From the NCBI GenBank assembly GCA_963669155.1, contig OZ022591.1, positions 22,409,324-22,473,323 on the forward strand: a DNA stretch of 64,000 bases, read 5' to 3'. Positions 43,914-56,276 of the stretch are shown here, one piece after another. Origin of the DNA: Arbacia lixula. Its lineage: Eukaryota; Echinodermata; Echinoidea; Arbacioida; Arbaciidae. How positions within the stretch are numbered: position 1 is the first letter of the stretch; the number at the start of each line of letters is the position of its first letter. The notes beneath the pieces were generated by a model, which was not told the origin of the DNA, made no database searches, and was given only the letters and a program-made list of their open reading frames with translations. A program made the translations under genes and the position numbers.

Positions 43914-44320
43914 AAACACTTAAGTAAATCACAAAATGACATTCAACTGGCACCTTTTCTCATGTTCGTTTTATTTTGATCTTTTGTTGCTTGGCTTCTT
44001 TCCTTGCGGTGTTCCATCTTCCATTCCCTTTTTTTTTAAATGAATAGTAATTTTGTTTAGCAGGCGAGTTCTGGTTAGGGTTAGGGTTAGGGTTAGGTTT
44101 AGGTTTAGGGCTAAGCAAGACAAAGGTATCAAATGAAAAAAAAGAGATAGCCAACATCCACAAGAAGAGCAAGATAATGGATTTCAAAAGGTAAGGAAGT
44201 GGTAGGTGAAAAAAAGTGAGGAAAGGGTAAGTGAAAAAAAATGACGACAGGGTAAGTAAAAAAAAAGAATGAGGGAAGAGTAAGTAAAAAAAGACGAGAC
44301 ATACTTTCAATTAGGAAAAA

Positions 44321-44438
44321 GCCTACAACACCTGGTATTCCCAGGCGGTCTCCCATCCAAGTACTAACCGGGCCCTACGCTGCTTGACTTCGGTGATCGG
44401 ACGAGAACCGGTATGTTCAGCGTGGTATGGTCGTAGGC
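44321..44438 (-). rRNA. 5S: 5S ribosomal RNA, consensus type (copy 82)
   Basis: Consensus; six-hexamer left tract (525 bp unit). Confidence 0.98.
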
Positions 44439-44862
44439 AAACACTTAAGTAAATCACAAAATGACATTTAACTGGCACCTTTTCTCATGTTCGTTTTATT
44501 TTGATATTTTGTTGCTTGGCTTCTTTCCTTGCGGTGTTCCATCTTCCATTCCCTTTTTTTTTAAATGAATAGTAATTTTGTTTAGCAGGCGAGTTCTGGT
44601 TAGGGTTAGGGTTAGCGTTAGGGTTAGGGTTAGGGTTAGGTTTAGGATAAGGGCTAAGCAAGACAAAGGTATCAAATGAAAAAAAGAGATAGCCAACATC
44701 CACAAGAAGAGCAAGATAATGGATTTCAAAAGGTAAGGAAGTGGTAGGTGAAAAAAAGTGAGGAAAGGGTAAGTGAAAAAAAATGACGACAGGGTAAGTG
44801 AAAAAAAAGAATGAGGGAAGAGTAAGTAAAAAAAGACGAGACATACTTTCAATTAGGAAAAA

Positions 44863-44980
44863 GCCTACAACACCTGGTATTCATAGGCGGTCTCCCATCC
44901 AAGTACTAACCGGGCCCTACGCTGCTTGACTTCGGTGATCGGACGAGAACCGGTATGTTCAGCGTGGTATGGTCGTAGGC
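44863..44980 (-). rRNA. 5S: 5S ribosomal RNA, class AT97 (copy 83)
   Basis: G97A and G98T; tract ends TTAGGATAAGGGC like the unit of 37279. Confidence 0.95.
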
Positions 44981-45404
44981 AAACACTTAAGTAAATCACA
45001 AAATGACATTCAACTGGCACCTTTTCTCATGTTCGTTTTATTTTGATCTTTTGTTGCTTGGCTTCTTTCCTTGCGGTGTTCCATCTTCCATTCCCTTTTT
45101 TTTTAAATGAATAGTAATTTTGTTTACCAGGCGAGTTCTGGTTAGGGTTAGGGTTAGCGTTAGGGTTAGGGTTAGGGTTAGGTTTAGGTTTAGGGCTAAG
45201 CAAGACAAAGGTATCAAATGAAAAAAAGAGATAGCCAACATCCACAAGAAGAGCAAGATAATGGATTTCAAAAGGTAAGGAAGTGGTAGGTGAAAAAAAG
45301 TGAGGAAAGGGTAAGTGAAAAAAAATGACGACAGGGTAAGTGAAAAAAAAGAATGAGGGAAGAGTAAGTAAAAAAAGACGAGACATACTTTCAATTAGGA
45401 AAAA

Positions 45405-45522
45405 GCCTACAACACCTGGTATTCATAGGCGGTCTCCCATCCAAGTACTAACCGGGCCCTACGCTGCTTGACTTCGGTGATCGGACGAGAACCGGTATGT
45501 TCAGCGTGGTATGGTCGTAGGC
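45405..45522 (-). rRNA. 5S: 5S ribosomal RNA, class AT97 (copy 84)
   Basis: G97A and G98T; partner of 39992 at 5,413 bp. Confidence 0.95.
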
Positions 45523-45947
45523 AAACACTTAAGTAAATCACAAAATGACATTCAACTGGCACCTTTTCTCATGTTCGTTTTATTTTGATCTTTTGTTGCT
45601 TGGCTTCTTTCCTTGCGGTGTTCCATCTTCCATTCCCTTTTTTTTTAAATGAATAGTAATTTTGTTTACCAGGCGAGTTCTGGTTAGGGTTAGGGTTAGC
45701 GTTAGGGTTAGGGTTAGGGTTAGGTTTAGGTTTAGGGCTAAGCAAGACAAAGGTATCAAATGAAAAAAAAGAGATAGCCAACATCCACAAGAAGAGCAAG
45801 ATAATGGATTTCAAAAGGTAAGGAAGTGGTAGGTGAAAAAAAGTGAGGAAAGGGTAAGTGAAAAAAAATGACGACAGGGTAAGTGAAAAAAAAGAATGAG
45901 GGAAGAGTAAGTAAAAAAAGACGAGACATACTTTCAATTAGGAAAAA

Positions 45948-46065
45948 GCCTACAACACCTGGTATTCCCAGGCGGTCTCCCATCCAAGTACTAACCGGGC
46001 CCTACGCTGCTTGACTTCGGTGATCGGACGAGAACCGGTATGTTCAGCGTGGTATGGTCGTAGGC
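45948..46065 (-). rRNA. 5S: 5S ribosomal RNA, consensus type (copy 85)
   Basis: Consensus; partner of 40535. Confidence 0.98.
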
Positions 46066-46490
46066 AAACACTTAAGTAAATCACAAAATGACATTCAACT
46101 GGCACCTTTTCTCATGTTCGTTTTATTTTGATCTTTTGTTGCTTGGCTTCTTTCCTTGCGGTGTTCCATCTTCCATTCCCTTTTTTTTTAAATGAATAGT
46201 AATTTTGTTTACCAGGCGAGTTCTGGTTAGGGTTAGGGTTAGCGTTAGGGTTAGGGTTAGGGTTAGGTTTAGGTTTAGGGCTAAGCAAGACAAAGGTATC
46301 AAATGAAAAAAAGAGATAGCCAACATCCACAAGAAGAGCAAGATAATGGATTTCAAAAGGTAAGGAAGTGGTAGGTGAAAAAAAGTGAGGAAAGGGTAAG
46401 TGAAAAAAAAATGACGACAGGGTAAGTGAAAAAAAAGAATGAGGGAAGAGTAAGTAAAAAAAGACGAGACATACTTTCAATTAGGAAAAA

Positions 46491-46608
46491 GCCTACAACA
46501 CCTGGTATTCCCAGGCGGTCTCCCATCCAAGTACTAACCGGGCCCTACGCTGCTTGACTTCGGTCATCGGACGAGAACCGGTATGTTCAGCGTGGTATGG
46601 TCGTAGGC
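46491..46608 (-). rRNA. 5S: 5S ribosomal RNA, class G44 (copy 86)
   Basis: C44G; first gene of cassette 2. Confidence 0.97.
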
Positions 46609-47058
46609 AAACACTTAAGTAAATCACAAAATGACATTCAACTGGCACCTTTTCTCATGTTCGTTTTATTTTGATCTTTTGTTGCTTGGCTTCTTTCCTT
46701 GCGGTGTTCCATCTTCCATTCCCTTTTTTTTTAAATGAATAGTAATTTTGTTTACCAGGCGAGTTCTGGTTAGGGTTAGGGTTAGCGTTAGGGTTAGGGT
46801 TAGGGTGAGGTTTAGGTTTAGGGCTAAGCAAGACAAAGGTATCAAATGAAAAAAAAGAAATAGCCAACATCCACAAGAAGAGCAAGATAATGGATTTCAA
46901 AAGGTAAGGAAGTGGTAGGTGAAAAAAAGTGAGGAAAGGGTAAGTAGAAAAAAATGACGACAGGGTAAGTGAAAAAAAATGACGACAGGGTGAGTGAAAA
47001 AAAAGAATGAGGGAAGAGTAAGTAAAAAAAGACGAGACATACTTTCAATTAGGAAAAA

Positions 47059-47176
47059 GCCTACAACACCTGGTATTCCCAGGCGGTCTCAGATCCAAGT
47101 ACTAACCGGGCCCTACACTGCTTGACTTCGGTGATCGGACGAGAACCGGTATGTTCAGCGTGGTATGGTCGTAGGC
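47059..47176 (-). rRNA. 5S: 5S ribosomal RNA, class CT85 (copy 87)
   Basis: G85C, G86T, C60T; 568 bp unit, still with the GAAATAGCC change of 41646. Confidence 0.93.
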
Positions 47177-47602
47177 AAACACTTAAGTAAATCACAAAAT
47201 GACATTCAACTGGCACCTTTTCTCATGTTCGTTTTATTTTGATCTTTTGTTGCTTGGCTTCTTTCCTTGCGGTGTTCCATCTTCCATTCCCTTTTTTTTT
47301 TAAATGAATAGTAATTTTGTTTAGCAGGCGAGTTCTGGTTAGGGTTAGGGTTAGCGTTAGGGTTAGGGTTAGGGTTAGGTTTAGGTTTAGGGCTAAGCAA
47401 GACAAAGGTATCAAATGAAAAAAAAAGAGATAGCCAACATCCACAAGAAGAGCAAGATAATGAATTTCGAAAGGTAAGGAAGTTGTAGGTGAAAAAAAGT
47501 GAGGAAAGGGTAAGTGAAAAAAAATGACGACAGGGTAAGTGAAAAAGAGAATGAGGGAAGAGTAAGTAAAAAAAGACGAGACATACTTTCAATTAGGAAA
47601 AA

Positions 47603-47720
47603 GCCTACAACACCTGGTATTCCCAGGCGGTCTCCCATCCAAGTACTAACCGGGCCCTACGCTGCTTGACTTCGGTGATCGGACGAGAACCGGTATGTTC
47701 AGCGTGGTATGGTCGTAGGC
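47603..47720 (-). rRNA. 5S: 5S ribosomal RNA, consensus type (copy 88)
   Basis: Consensus with the GAATTTCGAAAGG spacer. Confidence 0.98.
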
Positions 47721-48147
47721 AAACACTTAAGTAAATCACAAAATGACATTCAACTGGCACCTTTTCTTATGTTCGTTTTATTTTGATCTTTTGTTGCTTG
47801 GCTTCTTTCCTGGCGGTGTTCCATCTTCCAATCCCTTTTTTTTTAAAATGAATAGTAATTTTGTTTAGCAGGCGAGTTCTGGTTAGGGTTAGGGTTAGCG
47901 TTAGGGTTAGGGTTAGGGTTAGGTTTAGGTTTAGGGCTAAGCAAGACAAAGGTATCAAATGAAAAAAAAGAGATAGCCAACATCCACAAGAAGAGCAAGA
48001 TAATGGATTTCAAAAGGTAAGGAAGTGGTAGGTGAAAAAAAGTGAGGAAAGGGTAAGTGAAAAAAAAATGACGACAGGGTAAGTGAAAAAAAAGAATGAG
48101 GGAAGAGTAAGTAAAAAAAGACGAGACATACTTTCAGTTAGGAAAAA

Positions 48148-48265
48148 GCCTACAACACCTGGTATTCCCAGGCGGTCTCCCATCCAAGTACTAACCGGGC
48201 CCTACGCTGCTTGACATCGGTGATCGGACGAGAACCGGTATGTTCAGCGTGGTATGGTCGTAGGC
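48148..48265 (-). rRNA. 5S: 5S ribosomal RNA, class T50 (copy 89)
   Basis: A50T with the CAGTTAGG flank and CTTCCAATCCC spacer. Confidence 0.95.
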
Positions 48266-48666
48266 AAACACTTAAGTAAATCACAAAATGACATTCAACT
48301 GGCACCTTTTCTTATGTTCGTTTTATTTTGATCTTTTGTTGCTTGGCTTCTTTCCTGGCGGTGTTCCATCTTCCATTCCCTTTTTTTTTAAATGAATAGT
48401 AATTTTGTTTACCAGGCGAGTTCTGGTTAGGGTTAGGGTTAGGTTTAGGTTTAGGGCTAAGCAAGACAAAGGTATCAAATGAAAAAAAAGAGATAGCCAA
48501 CATCCACAAGAAGAGCAAGATAATGGATTTCAAAAGGTAAGGAAGTGGTAGGTGAAAAAAAGTGAGGAAAGGGTAAGTGAAAAAAAATGACGACAGGGTA
48601 AGTAAAAAAAAAGAATGAGGGAAGAGTAAGTAAAAAAAGACGAGACATACTTTCAATTAGGAAAAA

Positions 48667-48784
48667 GCCTACAACACCTGGTATTCCCAGGCGGTCTCCC
48701 ATCCAAGTACTAACCGGGCCCTACGCTGCTTGACTTCGGTGATCGGACGAGAACCGGTATGTTCAGCGTGGTATGGTCGTAGGC
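48667..48784 (-). rRNA. 5S: 5S ribosomal RNA, consensus type (copy 90)
   Basis: Consensus; five-hexamer spacer, 519 bp unit. Confidence 0.98.
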
Positions 48785-49208
48785 AAACACTTAAGTAAAT
48801 CACAAAATGACATTTAACTGGCACCTTTTCTCATGTTCGTTTTATTTTGATATTTTGTTGCTTGGCTTCTTTCCTTGCGGTGTTCCATCTTCCATTCCCT
48901 TTTTTTTTAAATGAATAGTAATTTTGTTTACCAGGCGAGTTCTGGTTAGGGTTAGGGTTAGCGTTAGGGTTAGGGTTAGGGTTAGGTTTAGGATTAGGGC
49001 TAAGCAAGACAAAGGTATCAAATGAAAAAAAGAGATAGCCAACATCCACAAGAAGAGCAAGATAATGGATTTCAAAAAGTAAGGAAGTGGTAGGTGAAAA
49101 AAAGTGAGGAAAGGGTAAGTGAAAGAAAATGACGACAGGGTAAGTGAAAAAAAAGAATGAGGGAAGAGTAAGTAAAAAAAGACGAGACATACTTTCAATT
49201 AGGAAAAA

Positions 49209-49326
49209 GCCTACAACACCTGGTATTCATAGGCGGTCTCCCATCCAAGTACTAACAGGGCCCTACGCTGCTTGACTTCGGTGATCGGACGAGAACCGGT
49301 ATGTTCAGCGTGGTATGGTCGTAGGC
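49209..49326 (-). rRNA. 5S: 5S ribosomal RNA, class AT97 with G70T (copy 91)
   Basis: G97A, G98T and G70T; partner of 43796. Confidence 0.94.
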
Positions 49327-49733
49327 AAACACTTAAGTAAATCACAAAATGACATTCAACTGGCACCTTTTCTCATGTTCGTTTTATTTTGATCTTTTGT
49401 TGCTTGGCTTCTTTCCTTGCGGTGTTCCATCTTCCATTCCCTTTTTTTTTAAATGAATAGTAATTTTGTTTAGCAGGCGAGTTCTGGTTAGGGTTAGGGT
49501 TAGGGTTAGGTTTAGGTTTAGGGCTAAGCAAGACAAAGGTATCAAATGAAAAAAAAGAGATAGCCAACATCCACAAGAAGAGCAAGATAATGGATTTCAA
49601 AAGGTAAGGAAGTGGTAGGTGAAAAAAAGTGAGGAAAGGGTAAGTGAAAAAAAATGACGACAGGGTAAGTAAAAAAAAAGAATGAGGGAAGAGTAAGTAA
49701 AAAAAGACGAGACATACTTTCAATTAGGAAAAA

Positions 49734-49851
49734 GCCTACAACACCTGGTATTCCCAGGCGGTCTCCCATCCAAGTACTAACCGGGCCCTACGCTGCTTGA
49801 CTTCGGTGATCGGACGAGAACCGGTATGTTCAGCGTGGTATGGTCGTAGGC
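49734..49851 (-). rRNA. 5S: 5S ribosomal RNA, consensus type (copy 92)
   Basis: Consensus; six-hexamer left tract; partner of 44321. Confidence 0.98.
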
Positions 49852-50275
49852 AAACACTTAAGTAAATCACAAAATGACATTTAACTGGCACCTTTTCTCA
49901 TGTTCGTTTTATTTTGATATTTTGTTGCTTGGCTTCTTTCCTTGCGGTGTTCCATCTTCCATTCCCTTTTTTTTTAAATGAATAGTAATTTTGTTTAGCA
50001 GGCGAGTTCTGGTTAGGGTTAGGGTTAGCGTTAGGGTTAGGGTTAGGGTTAGGTTTAGGATAAGGGCTAAGCAAGACAAAGGTATCAAATGAAAAAAAGA
50101 GATAGCCAACATCCACAAGAAGAGCAAGATAATGGATTTCAAAAGGTAAGGAAGTGGTAGGTGAAAAAAAGTGAGGAAAGGGTAAGTGAAAAAAAATGAC
50201 GACAGGGTAAGTGAAAAAAAAGAATGAGGGAAGAGTAAGTAAAAAAAGACGAGACATACTTTCAATTAGGAAAAA

Positions 50276-50393
50276 GCCTACAACACCTGGTATTCATAGG
50301 CGGTCTCCCATCCAAGTACTAACCGGGCCCTACGCTGCTTGACTTCGGTGATCGGACGAGAACCGGTATGTTCAGCGTGGTATGGTCGTAGGC
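50276..50393 (-). rRNA. 5S: 5S ribosomal RNA, class AT97 (copy 93)
   Basis: G97A and G98T; partner of 44863. Confidence 0.95.
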
Positions 50394-50818
50394 AAACACT
50401 TAAGTAAATCACAAAATGACATTCAACTGGCACCTTTTCTCATGTTCGTTTTATTTTGATCTTTTGTTGCTTGGCTTCTTTCCTTGCGGTGTTCCATCTT
50501 CCATTCCCTTTTTTTTTAAATGAATAGTAATTTTGTTTACCAGGCGAGTTCTGGTTAGGGTTAGGGTTAGCGTTAGGGTTAGGGTTAGGGTTAGGTTTAG
50601 GTTTAGGGCTAAGCAAGACAAAGGTATCAAATGAAAAAAAAGAGATAGCCAACATCCACAAGAAGAGCAAGATAATGGATTTCAAAAGGTAAGGAAGTGG
50701 TAGGTGAAAAAAAGTGAGGAAAGGGTAAGTGAAAAAAAATGACGACAGGGTGAGTGAAAAAAAAGAATGAGGGAAGAGTAAGTAAAAAAAGACGAGACAT
50801 ACTTTCAATTAGGAAAAA

Positions 50819-50936
50819 GCCTACAACACCTGGTATTCATAGGCGGTCTCCCATCCAAGTACTAACCGGGCCCTACGCTGCTTGACTTCGGTGATCGGAC
50901 GAGAACCGGTATGTTCAGCGTGGTATGGTCGTAGGC
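50819..50936 (-). rRNA. 5S: 5S ribosomal RNA, class AT97 (copy 94)
   Basis: G97A and G98T; left minisatellite has CAGGGTGAGTG. One base longer unit than its partner at 45405. Confidence 0.95.
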
Positions 50937-51361
50937 AAACACTTAAGTAAATCACAAAATGACATTCAACTGGCACCTTTTCTCATGTTCGTTTTATTTT
51001 GATCTTTTGTTGCTTGGCTTCTTTCCTTGCGGTGTTCCATCTTCCATTCCCTTTTTTTTTAAATGAATAGTAATTTTGTTTACCAGGCGAGTTCTGGTTA
51101 GGGTTAGGGTTAGCGTTAGGGTTAGGGTTAGGGTTAGGTTTAGGTTTAGGGCTAAGCAAGACAAAGGTATCAAATGAAAAAAAAGAGATAGCCAACATCC
51201 ACAAGAAGAGCAAGATAATGGATTTCAAAAGGTAAGGAAGTGGTAGGTGAAAAAAAGTGAGGAAAGGGTAAGTGAAAAAAAATGACGACAGGGTAAGTGA
51301 AAAAAAAGAATGAGGGAAGAGTAAGTAAAAAAAGACGAGACATACTTTCAATTAGGAAAAA

Positions 51362-51479
51362 GCCTACAACACCTGGTATTCCCAGGCGGTCTCCCATCCA
51401 AGTACTAACCGGGCCCTACGCTGCTTGACTTCGGTCATCGGACGAGAACCGGTATGTTCAGCGTGGTATGGTCGTAGGC
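51362..51479 (-). rRNA. 5S: 5S ribosomal RNA, class G44 (copy 95)
   Basis: C44G where the 10-unit block otherwise has a consensus gene (45948), so the gene or part of it was converted. Confidence 0.97.
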
Positions 51480-51904
51480 AAACACTTAAGTAAATCACAA
51501 AATGACATTCAACTGGCACCTTTTCTCATGTTCGTTTTATTTTGATCTTTTGTTGCTTGGCTTCTTTCCTTGCGGTGTTCCATCTTCCATTCCCTTTTTT
51601 TTTAAATGAATAGTAATTTTGTTTACCAGGCGAGTTCTGGTTAGGGTTAGGGTTAGCGTTAGGGTTAGGGTTAGGGTTAGGTTTAGGTTTAGGGCTAAGC
51701 AAGACAAAGGTATCAAATGAAAAAAAGAGATAGCCAACATCCACAAGAAGAGCAAGATAATGGATTTCAAAAGGTAAGGAAGTGGTAGGTGAAAAAAAGT
51801 GAGGAAAGGGTAAGTGAAAAAAAAATGACGACAGGGTAAGTGAAAAAAAAGAATGAGGGAAGAGTAAGTAAAAAAAGACGAGACATACTTTCAATTAGGA
51901 AAAA

Positions 51905-52022
51905 GCCTACAACACCTGGTATTCCCAGGCGGTCTCCCATCCAAGTACTAACCGGGCCCTACGCTGCTTGACTTCGGTCATCGGACGAGAACCGGTATGT
52001 TCAGCGTGGTATGGTCGTAGGC
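51905..52022 (-). rRNA. 5S: 5S ribosomal RNA, class G44 (copy 96)
   Basis: C44G; first gene of cassette 3 and second G44 in a row. Confidence 0.97.
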
Positions 52023-52472
52023 AAACACTTAAGTAAATCACAAAATGACATTCAACTGGCACCTTTTCTCATGTTCGTTTTATTTTGATCTTTTGTTGCT
52101 TGGCTTCTTTCCTTGCGGTGTTCCATCTTCCATTCCCTTTTTTTTTAAATGAATAGTAATTTTGTTTACCAGGCGAGTTCTGGTTAGGGTTAGGGTTAGC
52201 GTTAGGGTTAGGGTTAGGGTGAGGTTTAGGTTTAGGGCTAAGCAAGACAAAGGTATCAAATGAAAAAAAAGAGATAGCCAACATCCACAAGAAGAGCAAG
52301 ATAATGGATTTCAAAAGGTAAGGAAGTGGTAGGTGAAAAAAAGTGAGGAAAGGGTAAGTAGAAAAAAATGACGACAGGGTAAGTGAAAAAAAATGACGAC
52401 AGGGTGAGTGAAAAAAAAGAATGAGGGAAGAGTAAGTAAAAAAAGACGAGACATACTTTCAATTAGGAAAAA

Positions 52473-52590
52473 GCCTACAACACCTGGTATTCCCAGGCGG
52501 TCTCAGATCCAAGTACTAACCGGGCCCTACACTGCTTGACTTCGGTGATCGGACGAGAACCGGTATGTTCAGCGTGGTATGGTCGTAGGC
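52473..52590 (-). rRNA. 5S: 5S ribosomal RNA, class CT85 (copy 97)
   Basis: G85C, G86T, C60T; 568 bp unit, with the ordinary GAGATAGCC. Confidence 0.93.
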
Positions 52591-53016
52591 AAACACTTAA
52601 GTAAATCACAAAATGACATTCAACTGGCACCTTTTCTCATGTTCGTTTTATTTTGATCTTTTGTTGCTTGGCTTCTTTCCTTGCGGTGTTCCATCTTCCA
52701 TTCCCTTTTTTTTTTAAATGAATAGTAATTTTGTTTAGCAGGCGAGTTCTGGTTAGGGTTAGGGTTAGCGTTAGGGTTAGGGTTAGGGTTAGGTTTAGGT
52801 TTAGGGCTAAGCAAGACAAAGGTATCAAATGAAAAAAAAAGAGATAGCCAACATCCACAAGAAGAGCAAGATAATGAATTTCGAAAGGTAAGGAAGTTGT
52901 AGGTGAAAAAAAGTGAGGAAAGGGTAAGTGAAAAAAAATGACGACAGGGTAAGTGAAAAAGAGAATGAGGGAAGAGTAAGTAAAAAAAGACGAGACATAC
53001 TTTCAATTAGGAAAAA

Positions 53017-53134
53017 GCCTACAACACCTGGTATTCCCAGGCGGTCTCCCATCCAAGTACTAACCGGGCCCTACGCTGCTTGACTTCGGTGATCGGACGA
53101 GAACCGGTATGTTCAGCGTGGTATGGTCGTAGGC
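53017..53134 (-). rRNA. 5S: 5S ribosomal RNA, consensus type (copy 98)
   Basis: Consensus with the GAATTTCGAAAGG spacer. Confidence 0.98.
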
Positions 53135-53560
53135 AAACACTTAAGTAAATCACAAAATGACATTCAACTGGCACCTTTTCTTATGTTCGTTTTATTTTGA
53201 TCTTTTGTTGCTTGGCTTCTTTCCTGGCGGTGTTCCATCTTCCAATCCCTTTTTTTTTAAATGAATAGTAATTTTGTTTAGCAGGCGAGTTCTGGTTAGG
53301 GTTAGGGTTAGCGTTAGGGTTAGGGTTAGGGTTAGGTTTAGGTTTAGGGCTAAGCAAGACAAAGGTATCAAATGAAAAAAAAGAGATAGCCAACATCCAC
53401 AAGAAGAGCAAGATAATGGATTTCAAAAGGTAAGGAAGTGGTAGGTGAAAAAAAGTGAGGAAAGGGTAAGTGAAAAAAAAATGACGACAGGGTAAGTGAA
53501 AAAAAAGAATGAGGGAAGAGTAAGTAAAAAAAGACGAGACATACTTTCAGTTAGGAAAAA

Positions 53561-53678
53561 GCCTACAACACCTGGTATTCCCAGGCGGTCTCCCATCCAA
53601 GTACTAACCGGGCCCTACGCTGCTTGACATCGGTGATCGGACGAGAACCGGTATGTTCAGCGTGGTATGGTCGTAGGC
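53561..53678 (-). rRNA. 5S: 5S ribosomal RNA, class T50 (copy 99)
   Basis: A50T with the CAGTTAGG flank. Confidence 0.95.
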
Positions 53679-54079
53679 AAACACTTAAGTAAATCACAAA
53701 ATGACATTCAACTGGCACCTTTTCTTATGTTCGTTTTATTTTGATCTTTTGTTGCTTGGCTTCTTTCCTGGCGGTGTTCCATCTTCCATTCCCTTTTTTT
53801 TTAAATGAATAGTAATTTTGTTTACCAGGCGAGTTCTGGTTAGGGTTAGGGTTAGGTTTAGGTTTAGGGCTAAGCAAGACAAAGGTATTAAATGAAAAAA
53901 AAGAGATAGCCAACATCCACAAGAAGAGCAAGATAATGGATTTCAAAAGGTAAGGAAGTGGTAGGTGAAAAAAAGTGAGGAAAGGGTAAGTGAAAAAAAA
54001 TGACGACAGGGTAAGTAAAAAAAAAGAATGAGGGAAGAGTAAGTAAAAAAAGACGAGACATACTTTCAATTAGGAAAAA

Positions 54080-54197
54080 GCCTACAACACCTGGTATTCC
54101 CAGGCGGTCTCCCATCCAAGTACTAACCGGGCCCTACGCTGCTTGACTTCGGTGATCGGACGAGAACCGGTATGTTCAGCGTGGTATGGTCGTAGGC
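54080..54197 (-). rRNA. 5S: 5S ribosomal RNA, consensus type (copy 100)
   Basis: Consensus; five-hexamer spacer with GGTATTAAATG. Confidence 0.98.
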
Positions 54198-54621
54198 AAA
54201 CACTTAAGTAAATCACAAAATGACATTTAACTGGCACCTTTTCTCATGTTCGTTTTATTTTGATATTTTGTTGCTTGGCTTCTTTCCTTGCGGTGTTCCA
54301 TCTTCCATTCCCTTTTTTTTTAAATGAATAGTAATTTTGTTTACCAGGCGAGTTCTGGTTAGGGTTAGGGTTAGCGTTAGGGTTAGGGTTAGGGTTAGGT
54401 TTAGGATTAGGGCTAAGCAAGACAAAGGTATCAAATGAAAAAAAGAGATAGCCAACATCCACAAGAAGAGCAAGATAATGGATTTCAAAAAGTAAGGAAG
54501 TGGTAGGTGAAAAAAAGTGAGGAAAGGGTAAGTGAAAGAAAATGACGACAGGGTAAGTGAAAAAAAAGAATGAGGGAAGAGTAAGTAAAAAAAGACGAGA
54601 CATACTTTCAATTAGGAAAAA

Positions 54622-54739
54622 GCCTACAACACCTGGTATTCATAGGCGGTCTCCCATCCAAGTACTAACCGGGCCCTACGCTGCTTGACTTCGGTGATCG
54701 GACGAGAACCGGTATGTTCAGCGTGGTATGGTCGTAGGC
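54622..54739 (-). rRNA. 5S: 5S ribosomal RNA, class AT97 (copy 101)
   Basis: G97A and G98T without G70T; last gene of cassette 3. Confidence 0.95.
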
Positions 54740-55164
54740 AAACACTTAAGTAAATCACAAAATGACATTCAACTGGCACCTTTTCTCATGTTCGTTTTAT
54801 TTTGATCTTTTGTTGCTTGGCTTCTTTCCTTGCGGTGTTCCATCTTCCATTCCCTTTTTTTTTAAATGAATAGTAATTTTGTTTACCAGGCGAGTTCTGG
54901 TTAGGGTTAGGGTTAGCGTTAGGGTTAGGGTTAGGGTTAGGTTTAGGTTTAGGGCTAAGCAAGACAAAGGTATCAAATGAAAAAAAGAGATAGCCAACAT
55001 CCACAAGAAGAGCAAGATAATGGATTTCAAAAGGTAAGGAAGTGGTAGGTGAAAAAAAGTGAGGAAAGGGTAAGTGAAAAAAAAATGACGACAGGGTAAG
55101 TGAAAAAAAAGAATGAGGGAAGAGTAAGTAAAAAAAGACGAGACATACTTTCAATTAGGAAAAA

Positions 55165-55282
55165 GCCTACAACACCTGGTATTCCCAGGCGGTCTCCCAT
55201 CCAAGTACTAACCGGGCCCTACGCTGCTTGACTTCGGTCATCGGACGAGAACCGGTATGTTCAGCGTGGTATGGTCGTAGGC
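55165..55282 (-). rRNA. 5S: 5S ribosomal RNA, class G44 (copy 102)
   Basis: C44G; first gene of cassette 4, which abuts cassette 3. Confidence 0.97.
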
Positions 55283-55732
55283 AAACACTTAAGTAAATCA
55301 CAAAATGACATTCAACTGGCACCTTTTCTCATGTTCGTTTTATTTTGATCTTTTGTTGCTTGGCTTCTTTCCTTGCGGTGTTCCATCTTCCATTCCCTTT
55401 TTTTTTAAATGAATAGTAATTTTGTTTACCAGGCGAGTTCTGGTTAGGGTTAGGGTTAGCGTTAGGGTTAGGGTTAGGGTGAGGTTTAGGTTTAGGGCTA
55501 AGCAAGACAAAGGTATCAAATGAAAAAAAAGAGATAGCCAACATCCACAAGAAGAGCAAGATAATGGATTTCAAAAGGTAAGGAAGTGGTAGGTGAAAAA
55601 AAGTGAGGAAAGGGTAAGTAGAAAAAAATGACGACAGGGTAAGTGAAAAAAAATGACGACAGGGTGAGTGAAAAAAAAGAATGAGGGAAGAGTAAGTAAA
55701 AAAAGACGAGACATACTTTCAATTAGGAAAAA

Positions 55733-55850
55733 GCCTACAACACCTGGTATTCCCAGGCGGTCTCAGATCCAAGTACTAACCGGGCCCTACACTGCTTGAC
55801 TTCGGTGATCGGACGAGAACCGGTATGTTCAGCGTGGTATGGTCGTAGGC
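55733..55850 (-). rRNA. 5S: 5S ribosomal RNA, class CT85 (copy 103)
   Basis: G85C, G86T, C60T; 568 bp unit. Confidence 0.93.
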
Positions 55851-56276
55851 AAACACTTAAGTAAATCACAAAATGACATTCAACTGGCACCTTTTCTCAT
55901 GTTCGTTTTATTTTGATCTTTTGTTGCTTGGCTTCTTTCCTTGCGGTGTTCCATCTTCCATTCCCTTTTTTTTTTAAATGAATAGTAATTTTGTTTAGCA
56001 GGCGAGTTCTGGTTAGGGTTAGGGTTAGCGTTAGGGTTAGGGTTAGGGTTAGGTTTAGGTTTAGGGCTAAGCAAGACAAAGGTATCAAATGAAAAAAAAA
56101 GAGATAGCCAACATCCACAAGAAGAGCAAGATAATGAATTTCGAAAGGTAAGGAAGTTGTAGGTGAAAAAAAGTGAGGAAAGGGTAAGTGAAAAAAAATG
56201 ACGACAGGGTAAGTGAAAAAGAGAATGAGGGAAGAGTAAGTAAAAAAAGACGAGACATACTTTCAATTAGGAAAAA

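Larger units (their letters stand above)
39568..44980. repeat. Higher-order repeat D, copy 1 (10 units, 5,413 bp)
   Basis: Ten units whose gene classes and spacings recur at an offset of 5,413 bp: AT97, K, G44, CT85, K, T50, K, AT97 with G70T, K, AT97. Confidence 0.9.
46491..49326. repeat. Six-unit cassette, copy 2
   Basis: Same six classes in the same order; separated from copy 1 by four units. Confidence 0.85.
44981..50393. repeat. Higher-order repeat D, copy 2
   Basis: Same order of classes and spacings as 39568-44980. The private G70T change recurs at the same place. Confidence 0.9.
50394..54739. repeat. Higher-order repeat D, copy 3, partial
   Basis: Eight units follow the same order at an offset of 5,413 to 5,414 bp, with more differences: the gene at 51362 is G44 in place of K, and the one at 54622 lacks G70T. 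The next six-unit cassette then follows directly. Confidence 0.8.
51905..54739. repeat. Six-unit cassette, copy 3
   Basis: Same order; separated from copy 2 by four units and directly followed by copy 4. Confidence 0.85.
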
